Shown: positions 8,177 through 16,773 of the stretch, piece after piece | How positions within the stretch are numbered: position 1 is the first letter of the stretch | Layout: every line of letters begins with the position of its first letter | Source of the DNA: Pseudomonadota bacterium | GTDB taxonomy: Bacteria; Pseudomonadota; Alphaproteobacteria; Rhodobacterales; Rhodobacteraceae | Length of the DNA stretch: 64,000 nt | Assembly: GCA_018240425.1 (NCBI GenBank) | Contig: JAFEFU010000049.1 | Location: forward strand, 59,803 to 123,802 | Direction: 5' to 3' | Notes under the pieces: generated by a model | Database searches by the model: none | Seen by the model: only the letters and a program-made list of their open reading frames with translations | What the model was told of the DNA's origin: nothing | Translations under genes and position numbers: made by a program

Positions 8177-9076
8177 GTGGGGACAGGCGTGCATTTCGGA
8201 CCTCTCATGCTTCTGGCGCTGATGGAGGGCCTGGTCAGCGCGGCGGTGCTGGCGCTGACCGCCGTCGGCCTGTCCCTGACCTTCGGCGTCATGCGGGTGG
8301 TCAACGTCGCGCATGGCGAGTTCTTCATGCTGGGCGCGGTGCTCGCCTGGTTCGTCACCCAGGCCTTTCCCGGCGCGCCGGCACTCGGCTTCGCGCTGGC
8401 GCTGGTCGTCTGCCCGCTTTGCGTGGCCGCCATCGCCGTCCTTGCCGACCTCCTGGTCCTCAAGCGGCTGGCATACGAGCCGGCTCCCACGATCGTTGCC
8501 ACGATCGGCCTGCTCTACGTCCTGCAACAGGCGGCGCTGAGCCTGTTCGGCCCGGATGCGCGCCCCGTCGCGCCGCCCTTCGATTTCCGGGTGCAGCTGC
8601 CCTGGTTCGGCTATTCCGGCTACAAGCTCTGCGTGATCCTGGCGGCGCTGGCGCTTCTGGGGCTGGTCTGGGCCCTCTTGTCGCGCACGAGGATCGGGCT
8701 GGTGATGCGGGCCACCAGGATCGACCGCGAGATGGCGCGCGCCTTCGCCATCAATGTCGATCTGGTCTATGCGGGCGTCTTCGGGCTGGGAGCGGGGCTG
8801 GCGGCGGTGGCGGCGGTGCTGATCGTGCCCATCCGGCAGGCCCATTACCTGATGGGTGCCGATCCCCTGCTTCTGTCGTTCATCGTCGTCATCATCGGCG
8901 GGCTGGGGTCGCTGCGCGGAACCCTCGCGGCGGCGCTGCTGATCGGGCTGATGGACGGGCTTCTCTCGACCGCCCTGTTCCTGCCCCCGACCGTGGCCCG
9001 GATCGCGGCGACGCTTCTGGTGGCGCTGGTCCTGGTGTTCCGGCCCCAGGGCCTGCTCGGGAAGGCGGCGGCATGA
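8177..9076 (+). CDS. Branched-chain-type ABC permease (LivH-like)
   Basis: An inner-membrane channel subunit of 299 residues, very hydrophobic, with the family hallmark GLSLTFGVMRVVNVAHGEFFMLGA near the N-terminus (cited in parts: LSLTFGVMRVVN and VAHGEFFMLG) and the late VVIIGGLGSLRGTL loop that contacts the ATPase. It pairs with the next gene to form a heterodimeric channel. The start is uncertain: GTG codons at 8177 and 8189 and an ATG at 8207 share the frame, and none has a convincing Shine-Dalgarno sequence; the longest is given. It ends in an ATGA overlap with the next permease. Confidence 0.85.
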   Translation: MGTGVHFGPLMLLALMEGLVSAAVLALTAVGLSLTFGVMRVVNVAHGEFFMLGAVLAWFVTQAFPGAPALGFALALVVCPLCVAAIAVLADLLVLKRLAYEPAPTIVATIGLLYVLQQAALSLFGPDARPVAPPFDFRVQLPWFGYSGYKLCVILAALALLGLVWALLSRTRIGLVMRATRIDREMARAFAINVDLVYAGVFGLGAGLAAVAAVLIVPIRQAHYLMGADPLLLSFIVVIIGGLGSLRGTLAAALLIGLMDGLLSTALFLPPTVARIAATLLVALVLVFRPQGLLGKAAA

Positions 9077-10011
9077 GGGGCGGCGGGCTGTTGCCGGTGG
9101 CGGGGCTTCTGGGCGTGCTGGCGGCGGGCCAGTGGCTTCTGCCGGCCTATCACCATGCGAACCTTGTCCGGATCATGGTGCTGGCCCTCTATGCGACCGG
9201 CTACAACATCGCCTTCGGCTATACCGGCCTTCTCAGCCTCGGGCACGCACTGTTCTTCGCGGCGGGTCTCTATGGCGCGAGCTTCGCGGCGACGCTTGCC
9301 GGCCTGCCGCCCGGGGCGGCGCTGGCGGCGGGGACAGCGGCGGGGGGGCTGGCGGCGGCGGCGGTCGGGGTTCTGGCGCTGCGCACCGCCGGGGTCGCGT
9401 TCATGATCGTGACCCTGATGTTCGCGCAGGCGGGCTGGCTGGCGATCCTGGCCCTCGGGCCCTGGACGCGCGGGGACGAGGGGATCGTCCTGCCGGATGC
9501 CGCGCGTGCCTTGGCCGGGTTCGACCTGTCGGACGACGCCGTGCGCTATCCCCTCGCGCTGGCCCTGTTCGCCGCGGGCCTTCTCGCCTGCCTGTGGCTG
9601 GTGCGCAGCCGCGCGGGCCGGGTGATGGTGGCCATGCGCGAGAACGAGGAGAGGGCGCGGATGCTGGGCTACGATCCCTTTCGCGTGAAGCTGGCGGCGC
9701 TGGCGATCTCGGGCACCTATGCCGGGGCGGCGGGCGCGGCCTATGCGCTGATGTTCGGCTACGCCGGGGCCAGCCTCGCCTCGGTGCAGTACTCGATCCT
9801 GCCGCTTCTGTGGGTTCTGGTCGGCGGCGCGGGGACGGTGGCGGGGCCGTTCGTCGGCTGCCTTCTGATGTTCTACCTGATCGACTATGCCTCGTCCCTC
9901 ACCTCGGCGACGCTGCTGCTGGTCGGGCTGGCGCTCCTGGTCCTTGTCCTGTTCGCGCCCCGGGGGATACTCGGCACCCTGCGCGAGAAGGGGGTGCGAT
10001 GGCTGCCCTGA
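9073..10011 (+). CDS. Branched-chain-type ABC permease (LivM-like)
   Basis: The 312-residue second channel subunit. Family marks are LYATGYNIAFGYTGLLSLGH at the start and VMVAMRENEERARMLGYDPFRVK in the cytoplasmic loop (quoted as MRENEERARMLGYD), followed by GGAGTVAGPFVG. About nine to ten hydrophobic segments are visible. The ATG at 9073 overlaps the LivH-like stop; the 3' end overlaps the ATPase gene by 13 bases. Tight packing indicates one transcript and a fixed subunit ratio. Confidence 0.88.
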   Translation: MRGGGLLPVAGLLGVLAAGQWLLPAYHHANLVRIMVLALYATGYNIAFGYTGLLSLGHALFFAAGLYGASFAATLAGLPPGAALAAGTAAGGLAAAAVGVLALRTAGVAFMIVTLMFAQAGWLAILALGPWTRGDEGIVLPDAARALAGFDLSDDAVRYPLALALFAAGLLACLWLVRSRAGRVMVAMRENEERARMLGYDPFRVKLAALAISGTYAGAAGAAYALMFGYAGASLASVQYSILPLLWVLVGGAGTVAGPFVGCLLMFYLIDYASSLTSATLLLVGLALLVLVLFAPRGILGTLREKGVRWLP

Positions 10012-10724
10012 CCCTTCTCGAGGCGCGGGGCCTCGTCTGCCATTTCGGCGGGCTCAGGGCCGTGGACGGGGTTGATATCGATCTGGCTCCTGACGAGGTC
10101 CACGCCCTGATCGGCCCGAACGGCGCGGGCAAGTCCACCCTGGTCGGCCTCCTGGCGGGGCGCATCGCCGCGCAGGCGGGCAGCATCCGGCTGGGCGGGC
10201 GCGACATCACCCGTCTGCCCGCCCATCGCCGCGTTCGCCAAGGCATCGCCTACACCTTCCAGATCACCCAGATATTTGCCCGCCTCAGCGTCTTCGACAA
10301 TATGGCGCTGGCCGTGCAGGGCGGCGCCGCGCGGCCCGGTGGACGCCCGGCGCTTAAGCGCGAGGTGGCCGGGGCGCTCGATCGTGTCGGGCTGGCCGAC
10401 CGCGCGGGCGAGGTGGCGGGCACCCTGTCCTACGGGCACCAGCGGCTCCTCGAGATCGCGCTCGGGCTGGCGCTGCGGCCAAGGCTCCTGATCCTCGACG
10501 AGCCGACACAGGGCCTTGCCGCCGCCGAGATCGCAGCCTTCAAGCGGCTGGTCGCCGGCCTGCCGCCGCGGACGGCGGTCCTGCTGATCGAACACAACAT
10601 GGAGGTGGTCATGGAGCTGGCGCAGCGCATCACCGTGCTGAATTTCGGCCAGGTCCTCGCCTCGGGGCCACCCGCGGCGATCCGCGCCGATGCCGCGGTC
10701 CAGGCCGCCTATCTGGGGGGCTGA
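9999..10724 (+). CDS. Branched-chain-type ABC ATPase (LivG-like)
   Basis: A 241-residue nucleotide-binding subunit. Walker A is GPNGAGKST, the signature region is LSYGHQRLLEIA (a LivG-type variant of LSGGQ), and Walker B is LLILDEPTQGLA, with the switch histidine in IEHNMEVVM. The YTFQITQIFARLSVFDN stretch is the Q-loop region. LivG-type ATPases usually are about 250 residues, so the length fits. It couples ATP hydrolysis to import through the LivH/LivM-like pair. Confidence 0.9.
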   Translation: MAALTLLEARGLVCHFGGLRAVDGVDIDLAPDEVHALIGPNGAGKSTLVGLLAGRIAAQAGSIRLGGRDITRLPAHRRVRQGIAYTFQITQIFARLSVFDNMALAVQGGAARPGGRPALKREVAGALDRVGLADRAGEVAGTLSYGHQRLLEIALGLALRPRLLILDEPTQGLAAAEIAAFKRLVAGLPPRTAVLLIEHNMEVVMELAQRITVLNFGQVLASGPPAAIRADAAVQAAYLGG

Positions 10725-11420
10725 ATGCTGCGGATCGACGCGATCGACGCCGGCTACGGACCCACCCGGGTGCTGCACGGGCTGAGCCTCGAGGTGCGCG
10801 CCGGTGAAGTTCTCTGTGTGATGGGCCGCAACGGGGCAGGCAAGTCCACCCTGATGAAGGCGATCATGGGGCTGGTGCCGGCGCAGGCGGGCAGCTTGAC
10901 CCTGGACGGAGTTCGGACGACAGGCCTTCCCGCCCATGCCGTCGCGCGCCTCGGCATCGGCTATGTCCCGCAGGGGCGGCGGCTCTTCGGCGAACTGAGC
11001 GTGCACGAGAACCTCGAGATCGGCCTGATGGCGCGGCGGCGCGGCCAGCGGGTGCGCGACCATGTCCTGTCGCTCTTCCCGCGCCTGCGCGAACGGCTGG
11101 GCCAGACGGCGCGGACCCTGTCGGGGGGCGAGCAGCAGATGCTGGCGATCGCGCGGGCCCTGTGTCTCGAGCCGAAGGTTCTGCTGATGGACGAGCCGAC
11201 CGAAGGGCTTCAGCCCTCGATGATCACCCTGATCCGCGAGACGGTAAGGGATCTGCGGGCGACGGGCGTGGCGATCCTTCTGGTCGAGCAGCGGGTCGAT
11301 ACGGTTCTTCAGGTGGCCGACCGTGTGGCCTTCATCCTGGCCGGACGGCTGGCCGAAATCGCGGACGCGCGCGGCCTCGATGCGGGCGCGCCGCAGTTCC
11401 GGCAATATGTGGGGGTGTGA
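10725..11420 (+). CDS. Branched-chain-type ABC ATPase (LivF-like)
   Basis: A 231-residue second ATPase. It shows Walker A GRNGAGKSTL, the LivF-type GIGYVPQGRRLFGELSV Q-loop stretch, signature LSGGEQQMLAIARAL and Walker B VLLMDEPTEGLQP, then VEQRVDTV at the switch. Its ATG follows the LivG-like stop with no gap (TGAATG), and its own stop overlaps the hydantoinase start as TGATG, which binds the importer to the hydrolase in one transcript. Confidence 0.9.
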   Translation: MLRIDAIDAGYGPTRVLHGLSLEVRAGEVLCVMGRNGAGKSTLMKAIMGLVPAQAGSLTLDGVRTTGLPAHAVARLGIGYVPQGRRLFGELSVHENLEIGLMARRRGQRVRDHVLSLFPRLRERLGQTARTLSGGEQQMLAIARALCLEPKVLLMDEPTEGLQPSMITLIRETVRDLRATGVAILLVEQRVDTVLQVADRVAFILAGRLAEIADARGLDAGAPQFRQYVGV

Positions 11421-13453
11421 TGGCGGGTCTGGTCGCGGGCGTCGATGTGGGCGGAACCTTCACCGATCTGGTGATCTGTGATCCGTCCAGCGGGGCGGTG
11501 CGGCTGGCCAAGGTGCCCACGACGCCCGACAACCAGGCGGGCGGCGTCCTGGCCGCGCTCGGGGCGGCCGGCGCCGACATGGCGGCGCTCGACCTGATCG
11601 TCCACGGCACCACGACGACGACCAACGCGCTGCTCGAGCGCAAGCTGGCGCGGACCGGCCTCATCACCACCGCAGGATTCCGCGATGTACTTGAACTGGG
11701 GCGCCGCACGAGGCCGCGCGCCTATGGCATGACCGGCACCTTCACCCCGGTCATTCCCCGCGACCTGCGCCTTGAGGTGGCCGAGCGGATGGACGCGCGC
11801 GGTCGGGTGCTGACCCCTCTCGACGAGGCTGCCGTGGCGGCGGCTGCCCGCCGGCTGCTGGCCGAGGGCTGCGAAAGCCTCGTCATCCACTTCCTGCACA
11901 GCTACGCCAATCCCGCGCACGAACGCCGCGCCGCCGAGATCGCCCGTGCGCTCTGGCCCAATGGCCATGTGACCTGCGGCCACATGCTCTTGTCCGAAAG
12001 CCGCGAGTACGAACGCGGGGTGACCGCCGCGGTCAATGCCGCCGTCCAGCCCATCCTGGAGCGTTATGTGGCGCGGCTGGCCGACGATCTGGCGGGGCGC
12101 GGCTACCGCCATGATCTTCTGGTGATGAACGGCAACGGCGGCATGGTGGCCGCGCGTGCGGTCGGGCGCGAGGCGGTCAAGACAGTCATGTCCGGGCCGG
12201 CCTCGGGGGTGATGGCGGCGGTCTGCATCGGCCGCCGCGCGGGGCTCGAGAACCTTGTCACCTATGACATGGGCGGCACCTCGACCGATGTGGCGATGAT
12301 CCGCGGCGGGCGCGTCCCGGTCTCGAACGAGATCGAGATCGAATATGCGATGCCGATCCATGTGCCGATGGTCGATGTGCGCACCGTCGGCGCGGGCGGC
12401 GGCTCGATCGCGCGGGTCGACGCGGGTGGAATGCTGCGGGTCGGGCCGGACAGTGCCGGGTCGCGGCCGGGGCCGATCTGCTATGGCCTGGGGGGCGGCG
12501 AGCCGACGATCTCGGACGCCAACGCACTTCTCGGCCGGCTGTCGCCCGGCCGGTTCGGGCAGGCGCTGGACAGGGTGCGGCTGACCTTTGCCAACGGGAT
12601 CGGCGCCCCCCTCGGCCTGACGGCGGAACGCGCGGCAGAGGCGGTGCTGACGCTGGCCAACATCCACATGGCCGGGGCGCTGCGCATGGTCTCGATCTCG
12701 GTCGGGGCCGATCCGCGCGATTTCACGCTGTTCGCCTTCGGCGGCGCCGGCCCCCTGCACGCGACGGCGCTGGCGCGCGAGCTGGCGATCCCGCGCGTCC
12801 TCGTCCCGGCGCGCCCCGGCCTGACCAACGCTCTCGGCTGCGTCGTGGCCGACCTGCGCCACGATTTCGTGCGCACCCTGAACCGGCCGCTCGACCAGGC
12901 CGACATGGACGAGGTCCGGGCGATCTGGGCGGCGCAGGAGGCCGAGGGCCGCCGGCTGATCGGTGATGGCCGCGTCGGTCCGGCCGAAATCCGGGCCGAG
13001 TTTTCGGCGGACATGCAGTTCGTCGGCCAGACCCATCTCTTGCGCGTGGCCCTGCCCGGCGGCATTCCCGACCGCGCGGCGCTGCAACAGGCGTTCGAGC
13101 GCGCCTATTTCGACCGGTTCCGCGTCGATCTGGCGACGATCCGCGCCAACCTCGTCAATCTGAACTGCTCGGTCATCGGGCGGCGACCCGAGATCGACCT
13201 GTCGCGCCTGATCGATCCCGGCGGGCGGCGGGCCAGCCTTGCGGCGGCACGGACCGGGACGCGGCCGGTCTGGTTCGATGGCTGGCGCGAGACGCCGGTC
13301 TACCGGCGCGACCACCTGCCCGCCGATGCCGCCTTCCGTGGCCCCGCCGTCGTCGAGCAGATGGACACGACCATCGTGATCGAGCCGCCGGACGCCGTCG
13401 CGACCGACGGCGAGGGCAACCTTCTCATCACCATAGGGGGCGCGGATGGCTGA
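11420..13453 (+). CDS. Hydantoinase/oxoprolinase subunit A (HyuA-like)
   Basis: A 677-residue ATP-binding subunit of an ATP-dependent cyclic-amide hydrolase (N-methylhydantoinase, 5-oxoprolinase and relatives). The N-terminal ASKHA nucleotide fold shows VDVGGTFTDLV, the middle has VMSGPASGVMAA and YDMGGTSTDVAMI, and VRTVGAGGGSIA follows; the C-terminal third is the hydantoinase A domain. The ATG at 11420 overlaps the previous stop. Together with the next gene it should open a ring amide at the cost of ATP. In this locus a reduced 6-oxo-nicotinate-type lactam is a chemically sensible substrate, though hydantoins and oxoproline cannot be excluded. Confidence 0.88.
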   Translation: MAGLVAGVDVGGTFTDLVICDPSSGAVRLAKVPTTPDNQAGGVLAALGAAGADMAALDLIVHGTTTTTNALLERKLARTGLITTAGFRDVLELGRRTRPRAYGMTGTFTPVIPRDLRLEVAERMDARGRVLTPLDEAAVAAAARRLLAEGCESLVIHFLHSYANPAHERRAAEIARALWPNGHVTCGHMLLSESREYERGVTAAVNAAVQPILERYVARLADDLAGRGYRHDLLVMNGNGGMVAARAVGREAVKTVMSGPASGVMAAVCIGRRAGLENLVTYDMGGTSTDVAMIRGGRVPVSNEIEIEYAMPIHVPMVDVRTVGAGGGSIARVDAGGMLRVGPDSAGSRPGPICYGLGGGEPTISDANALLGRLSPGRFGQALDRVRLTFANGIGAPLGLTAERAAEAVLTLANIHMAGALRMVSISVGADPRDFTLFAFGGAGPLHATALARELAIPRVLVPARPGLTNALGCVVADLRHDFVRTLNRPLDQADMDEVRAIWAAQEAEGRRLIGDGRVGPAEIRAEFSADMQFVGQTHLLRVALPGGIPDRAALQQAFERAYFDRFRVDLATIRANLVNLNCSVIGRRPEIDLSRLIDPGGRRASLAAARTGTRPVWFDGWRETPVYRRDHLPADAAFRGPAVVEQMDTTIVIEPPDAVATDGEGNLLITIGGADG

Positions 13454-15155
13454 GGGGATGCGGGTCGATCCGGTCACGCTCGCGGTCATCCAGGCCGGCC
13501 TTCAGCAGGCCTGCGACGAGATGGACCTGTCCTTCTCGCGCGCTGCCTTCTCGCCGGTCATCGCCGAGGCCGACGACCGTTCGGACGGGATCTATTCGGC
13601 CGAGGATGGATCGCTGATCGCGCAGGGGTCGCGCGGCCTGCCGGTCTTTGTCGGCACGATGCAGTTCTCGACCCGCCACCTGATCGAGCGCATCGCGGCG
13701 GGCCTGACGGGCGCACCCGAGGCGGGCGACATCTACATCGTCAACGACCCCTATCTGGGCGGGACGCACCTGATGGACGTGCGCTTCGCCATGCCCTTCT
13801 ACCGGGACGGGCGGATCTTCTGCTGGCTGTCGAACACCGGCCACTGGCCCGACACCGGGGGCGCGGTGCCGGGCGGCTTTTCGGCCAGCGCCATCAGCGC
13901 CGAGCAGGAGGGGCTGCGCCTGCCGCCGGTCAAGCTGTTCAAGCGGGGCGCGATGGACCGCGAGATCTGGCAGATCATCTGCTCGAACATCCGGGTCAGC
14001 GACCAGCGCATCGGCGATGTCAAGGCACAGGCGGCGGCGCTTCTGGTCGGGGCGGGGCGGCTGGCGGCGATCCTCGACCGCTATGGCGATGCCACCGTCA
14101 CCGCCGCCATCGCCGCGATGCGCGAGATGGCCGCGCGGCAGATGGCGGCGCACCTGGCGCTCATCCCGGCGGGCACATACCGCGCGACGGCGATCGTTGA
14201 CAGCGACGGCGTGGTCAATGAACCGCTGACCATCGCGCTGACGGTGACGCGCGCGGGCGGACGGCTGATGTTCGACTTCTCGGGCAGCTCGCCCCCCTGC
14301 GCCGGGCCGATGAACTCGGTCCGCGCCACCACCTTTTCCGCCGTCTACCTGGCCATGCGTCACATCTTCCCCGACGTGCCGATGTCGGCCGGCGCGTTCG
14401 AGCCCTTCGACATCAAGGGCTATACCGGCACGTTCCTCGATGCCCACTATCCGCGCCCGGTCTCGGGCTGCGCCGCCGAGGTCAGCCAGCGGATCGCCGA
14501 AGCGGTTTTCGCCGCCCTGGTGCAGGCGATCCCCGACCGGGTGACGGCGGCGCCGGCCGGCACTTCGGGCAACTTCGGGCTGGGCGGCCACGACCCCGAG
14601 CGGGACCGCGACTATGTGATGTATCAGATCTCGGGCGGCGGCTATGGCGGCAATGCCGACCATGACGGCCTGTCGAACGGCTGCTCGACCATCGGCATAT
14701 CCAAGGCGCCGCCGGTCGAGATCATGGAACAGGCCTATCCCGTCCTCTACCGCCGCTATGGGCTGCACGAGGGGTCGGCCGGCGCTGGCGAACACCGGGG
14801 CGGCTTCGGGCTGGACTATGAGATCGAGCTGTTGCGCGGCCATGCGCGGGCGAGTTTCGTCATGGACCACGGCCGGGTCGGGCCGCAGGGCGCCCTGGGC
14901 GGCGGGGACGGGGGGGTGAACCGGGTCGAGATCGTCCGCCGCGGGGGGACGTTCGTCCCCGAGCACCTGTCCAAGGCCCAGGACATCCCTCTTGCCCCCG
15001 GCGACCGGGTCAGGGTCCGCACGCCGGGCGGCGGCGGCTTCGGCGATCCGGCGCGGCGCGATCCGGCGCGGGTGGCCGAGGATGTCCGCCTTGGCCGGTA
15101 CAGCGCAGCCGAGGCCGCAAGGCTGTTTCCGGGCTGGACGGCGGGCGGCGTATAG
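13446..15155 (+). CDS. Hydantoinase/oxoprolinase subunit B (HyuB-like)
   Basis: The 569-residue partner of the preceding HyuA-like protein. HyuB family marks are IYIVNDPYLGGTHLMDV, FWLSNTGHWPD-like CWLSNTGHWPDTGG, and QISGGGYGGNADHDG in the last third, ending with PGGGGFGDPARRDPA, a very common closing motif of the family. It overlaps subunit A by 8 bases, so the two are coupled. It is the last gene of the plus-strand catabolic operon; a convergent gene run begins 60 bases downstream. Confidence 0.9.
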   Translation: MAEGMRVDPVTLAVIQAGLQQACDEMDLSFSRAAFSPVIAEADDRSDGIYSAEDGSLIAQGSRGLPVFVGTMQFSTRHLIERIAAGLTGAPEAGDIYIVNDPYLGGTHLMDVRFAMPFYRDGRIFCWLSNTGHWPDTGGAVPGGFSASAISAEQEGLRLPPVKLFKRGAMDREIWQIICSNIRVSDQRIGDVKAQAAALLVGAGRLAAILDRYGDATVTAAIAAMREMAARQMAAHLALIPAGTYRATAIVDSDGVVNEPLTIALTVTRAGGRLMFDFSGSSPPCAGPMNSVRATTFSAVYLAMRHIFPDVPMSAGAFEPFDIKGYTGTFLDAHYPRPVSGCAAEVSQRIAEAVFAALVQAIPDRVTAAPAGTSGNFGLGGHDPERDRDYVMYQISGGGYGGNADHDGLSNGCSTIGISKAPPVEIMEQAYPVLYRRYGLHEGSAGAGEHRGGFGLDYEIELLRGHARASFVMDHGRVGPQGALGGGDGGVNRVEIVRRGGTFVPEHLSKAQDIPLAPGDRVRVRTPGGGGFGDPARRDPARVAEDVRLGRYSAAEAARLFPGWTAGGV

Positions 15156-15174
15156 GCCGGTCAGCGGTCCGGCC
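15155..15174. terminator. Possible hairpin between convergent operons
   Basis: GGCCGG (15155-15160) and CCGGCC (15169-15174) can pair around an 8-base loop in the 60-base gap between two converging operons. There is no T run on either strand, so this is a weak candidate for a bidirectional terminator. Confidence 0.3.
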
Positions 15175-15215
15175 GGCGCGGGCGATGGCGGCGAAGCGGC
15201 CGGACGGGCGTTCTC

Positions 15216-16298
15216 CTACCCCCGCGCCAGCGCGCGGAGATGGCCGGCGGTGGCGGCCAGCCCCTCGGCCAGACCGAACGCCGGACGATAGCCGAGCCGC
15301 GCTTCGGCCAGGTCCGACGGGCAGGCGCCGGTCGCGGTGAACAGCCCGAAAAGATGGGCATCCGGGCGCATCTCGCCGCCCTTTCGCAGGCGGCGGCGGA
15401 CGTGGCGGGCAAGGGCCTCGAACCGGTCGCGCCCGATGAGCGCGCGTCCCGCCGCCCCGACGCGCGCCGCCAGGCCCGGCCCCCCGCCGCGGCCCTCGGT
15501 CGCGACCGGAGCCAGCTCGGCGGCCGGGCGAAAGCGCACCTCGCCACGTCCAAGAATTGCCGCGTAGCCCGACAGCAGCGCCGACCAGGCAAAGGGGGCG
15601 GCGCCGTTGATGATGAAGCGCTCGCGGCCGGGATCGGGCAGGGCGGCGGCGCGCAGGCAGGCCTGCACCACATCATCGACGAAAACCCCCTGGCACAGGC
15701 CCTCGGGCTGCGGCACGAGGATGGCGCCGGCCAGCAGCGCCTCGGCCAGCCCGTCGGTCCAGAGGCTGGACCCCGGCCCCCAGACGATGGTCGGCTGGAG
15801 GATCAGCGCGGGAAGCGTGCCCGACATCAGGCGCTGCTCCTGGGCGATCTTGGCCTGGCGGTAGGGCCCGCCGCCCGGGCGCTCCATCGGCGATGCCTCG
15901 GTCAGGGTGCCGTCCGGCCAGCCGTCATAGACGACGACCGAACTCGCATGGACGATCCGGGCCGCACCCTGCGCCTCGGCGGCACGGATCAGGGTGTCGA
16001 ACCCGCCCAGGTTCACCTCGGCCGGCGCACGCACGTCATATGCCAGTGAAAAGATCACCTCCTGCCCGGCGACGGCCGCCGCCACCCCGGCGGCATCCCC
16101 CAGCCCGGCCTGGATGAAGCGCAGGGGCAACCCCTGCAGAGGCAGGGCGCTGCGGCGGGTGCGGCCGATGGCGGTGACCTCGGCCCCGGCGGCGCAGAGC
16201 GCGGCGGCCAGCCGCCGCCCGATGAAGCCCGAGGCCCCGGTCACCAGAACCTTGCGCCCGCGCAGGCCGGACTCCGGCGCTTCTTCGGTCACGGTCAT
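15216..16298 (-). CDS. NAD-dependent epimerase/dehydratase (extended SDR)
   Basis: A 360-residue nucleotide-sugar-type extended SDR. VTGASGFIGRRL is the NAD-binding glycine motif, VHASSVVVYDG holds the catalytic serine region, and GPYRQAKIAQE is the YxxxK catalytic pair. Such enzymes epimerise or dehydrate nucleotide-activated sugars, or reduce related substrates. I start it at the ATG at 16298, which has GAAAGG 8 bases upstream, rather than at an upstream in-frame start that adds 27 proline-rich residues. It is the last gene of a minus-strand run with two glycosyltransferases, which supports a role in making a surface glycan; the sugar is unknown. Confidence 0.82.
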   Translation of the reverse strand: MTVTEEAPESGLRGRKVLVTGASGFIGRRLAAALCAAGAEVTAIGRTRRSALPLQGLPLRFIQAGLGDAAGVAAAVAGQEVIFSLAYDVRAPAEVNLGGFDTLIRAAEAQGAARIVHASSVVVYDGWPDGTLTEASPMERPGGGPYRQAKIAQEQRLMSGTLPALILQPTIVWGPGSSLWTDGLAEALLAGAILVPQPEGLCQGVFVDDVVQACLRAAALPDPGRERFIINGAAPFAWSALLSGYAAILGRGEVRFRPAAELAPVATEGRGGGPGLAARVGAAGRALIGRDRFEALARHVRRRLRKGGEMRPDAHLFGLFTATGACPSDLAEARLGYRPAFGLAEGLAATAGHLRALARG

Positions 16299-16335
16299 GT
16301 GGGGGCCTTTCGGGCAGGATGGCACAGGAGGACGC

Positions 16336-16773
16336 TCATCCCAGAAGGGCCGCGTCGGCGGCGTCGATGATGATGGCAAGGTTCCAGAAGCGCGCGAGTT
16401 CTACCTCGCATTCCGCCTGCAACTCGCCGTGTGCCAGCCGTTCGATGCGGAAGCCGAAATGTTCGAGTCCGCTGTTGCCGATCGTCGTCAGGATGATCGG
16501 GACCACCCCGCGCTCGACCGCGGCCGCGGCCAGCCGGGCGGCGAAGGCCCAGGGCTGGGCGAGAGGCTCGGACACCCGCACCCCGATGCAGGGGGGACCG
16601 TCAGGGGCGCGATCCCACAGCCGCGCCGCGGGCGGAAGGCCGGATGCGCGGGTGTCGGGGTTGGCGTCCGGGAAGGGCGGTGCCGGGCGGTTCGGCACAC
16701 CATCCTCGTCAAGGTCCACCGGAGAGTGCGGGCCGATCCGCGCCAGGATTGCGGCCCATGAGTCATCGGCCAT
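16336..16773 (-). CDS. Hypothetical protein, 145 residues
   Basis: I do not recognise this protein. It has no signal peptide or membrane segment, an acidic DLDEDG patch near residue 20 followed by a proline-rich stretch, and an ordered-looking C-terminal half with alternating hydrophobic segments (VVPIILTTIG, FWNLAIIID). It overlaps the 3' end of the upstream glycosyltransferase gene by 11 bases and is 37 bases before the epimerase gene, so it belongs to the glycan operon. Third-position GC is as high as in its neighbours, which supports coding. Confidence 0.6.
   Translation of the reverse strand: MADDSWAAILARIGPHSPVDLDEDGVPNRPAPPFPDANPDTRASGLPPAARLWDRAPDGPPCIGVRVSEPLAQPWAFAARLAAAAVERGVVPIILTTIGNSGLEHFGFRIERLAHGELQAECEVELARFWNLAIIIDAADAALLG

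Noticed and set aside
11420..15155. Naming HyuAB acetone carboxylase
   Set aside because: There is no gamma-subunit gene next to this pair, unlike at 39738-44589.
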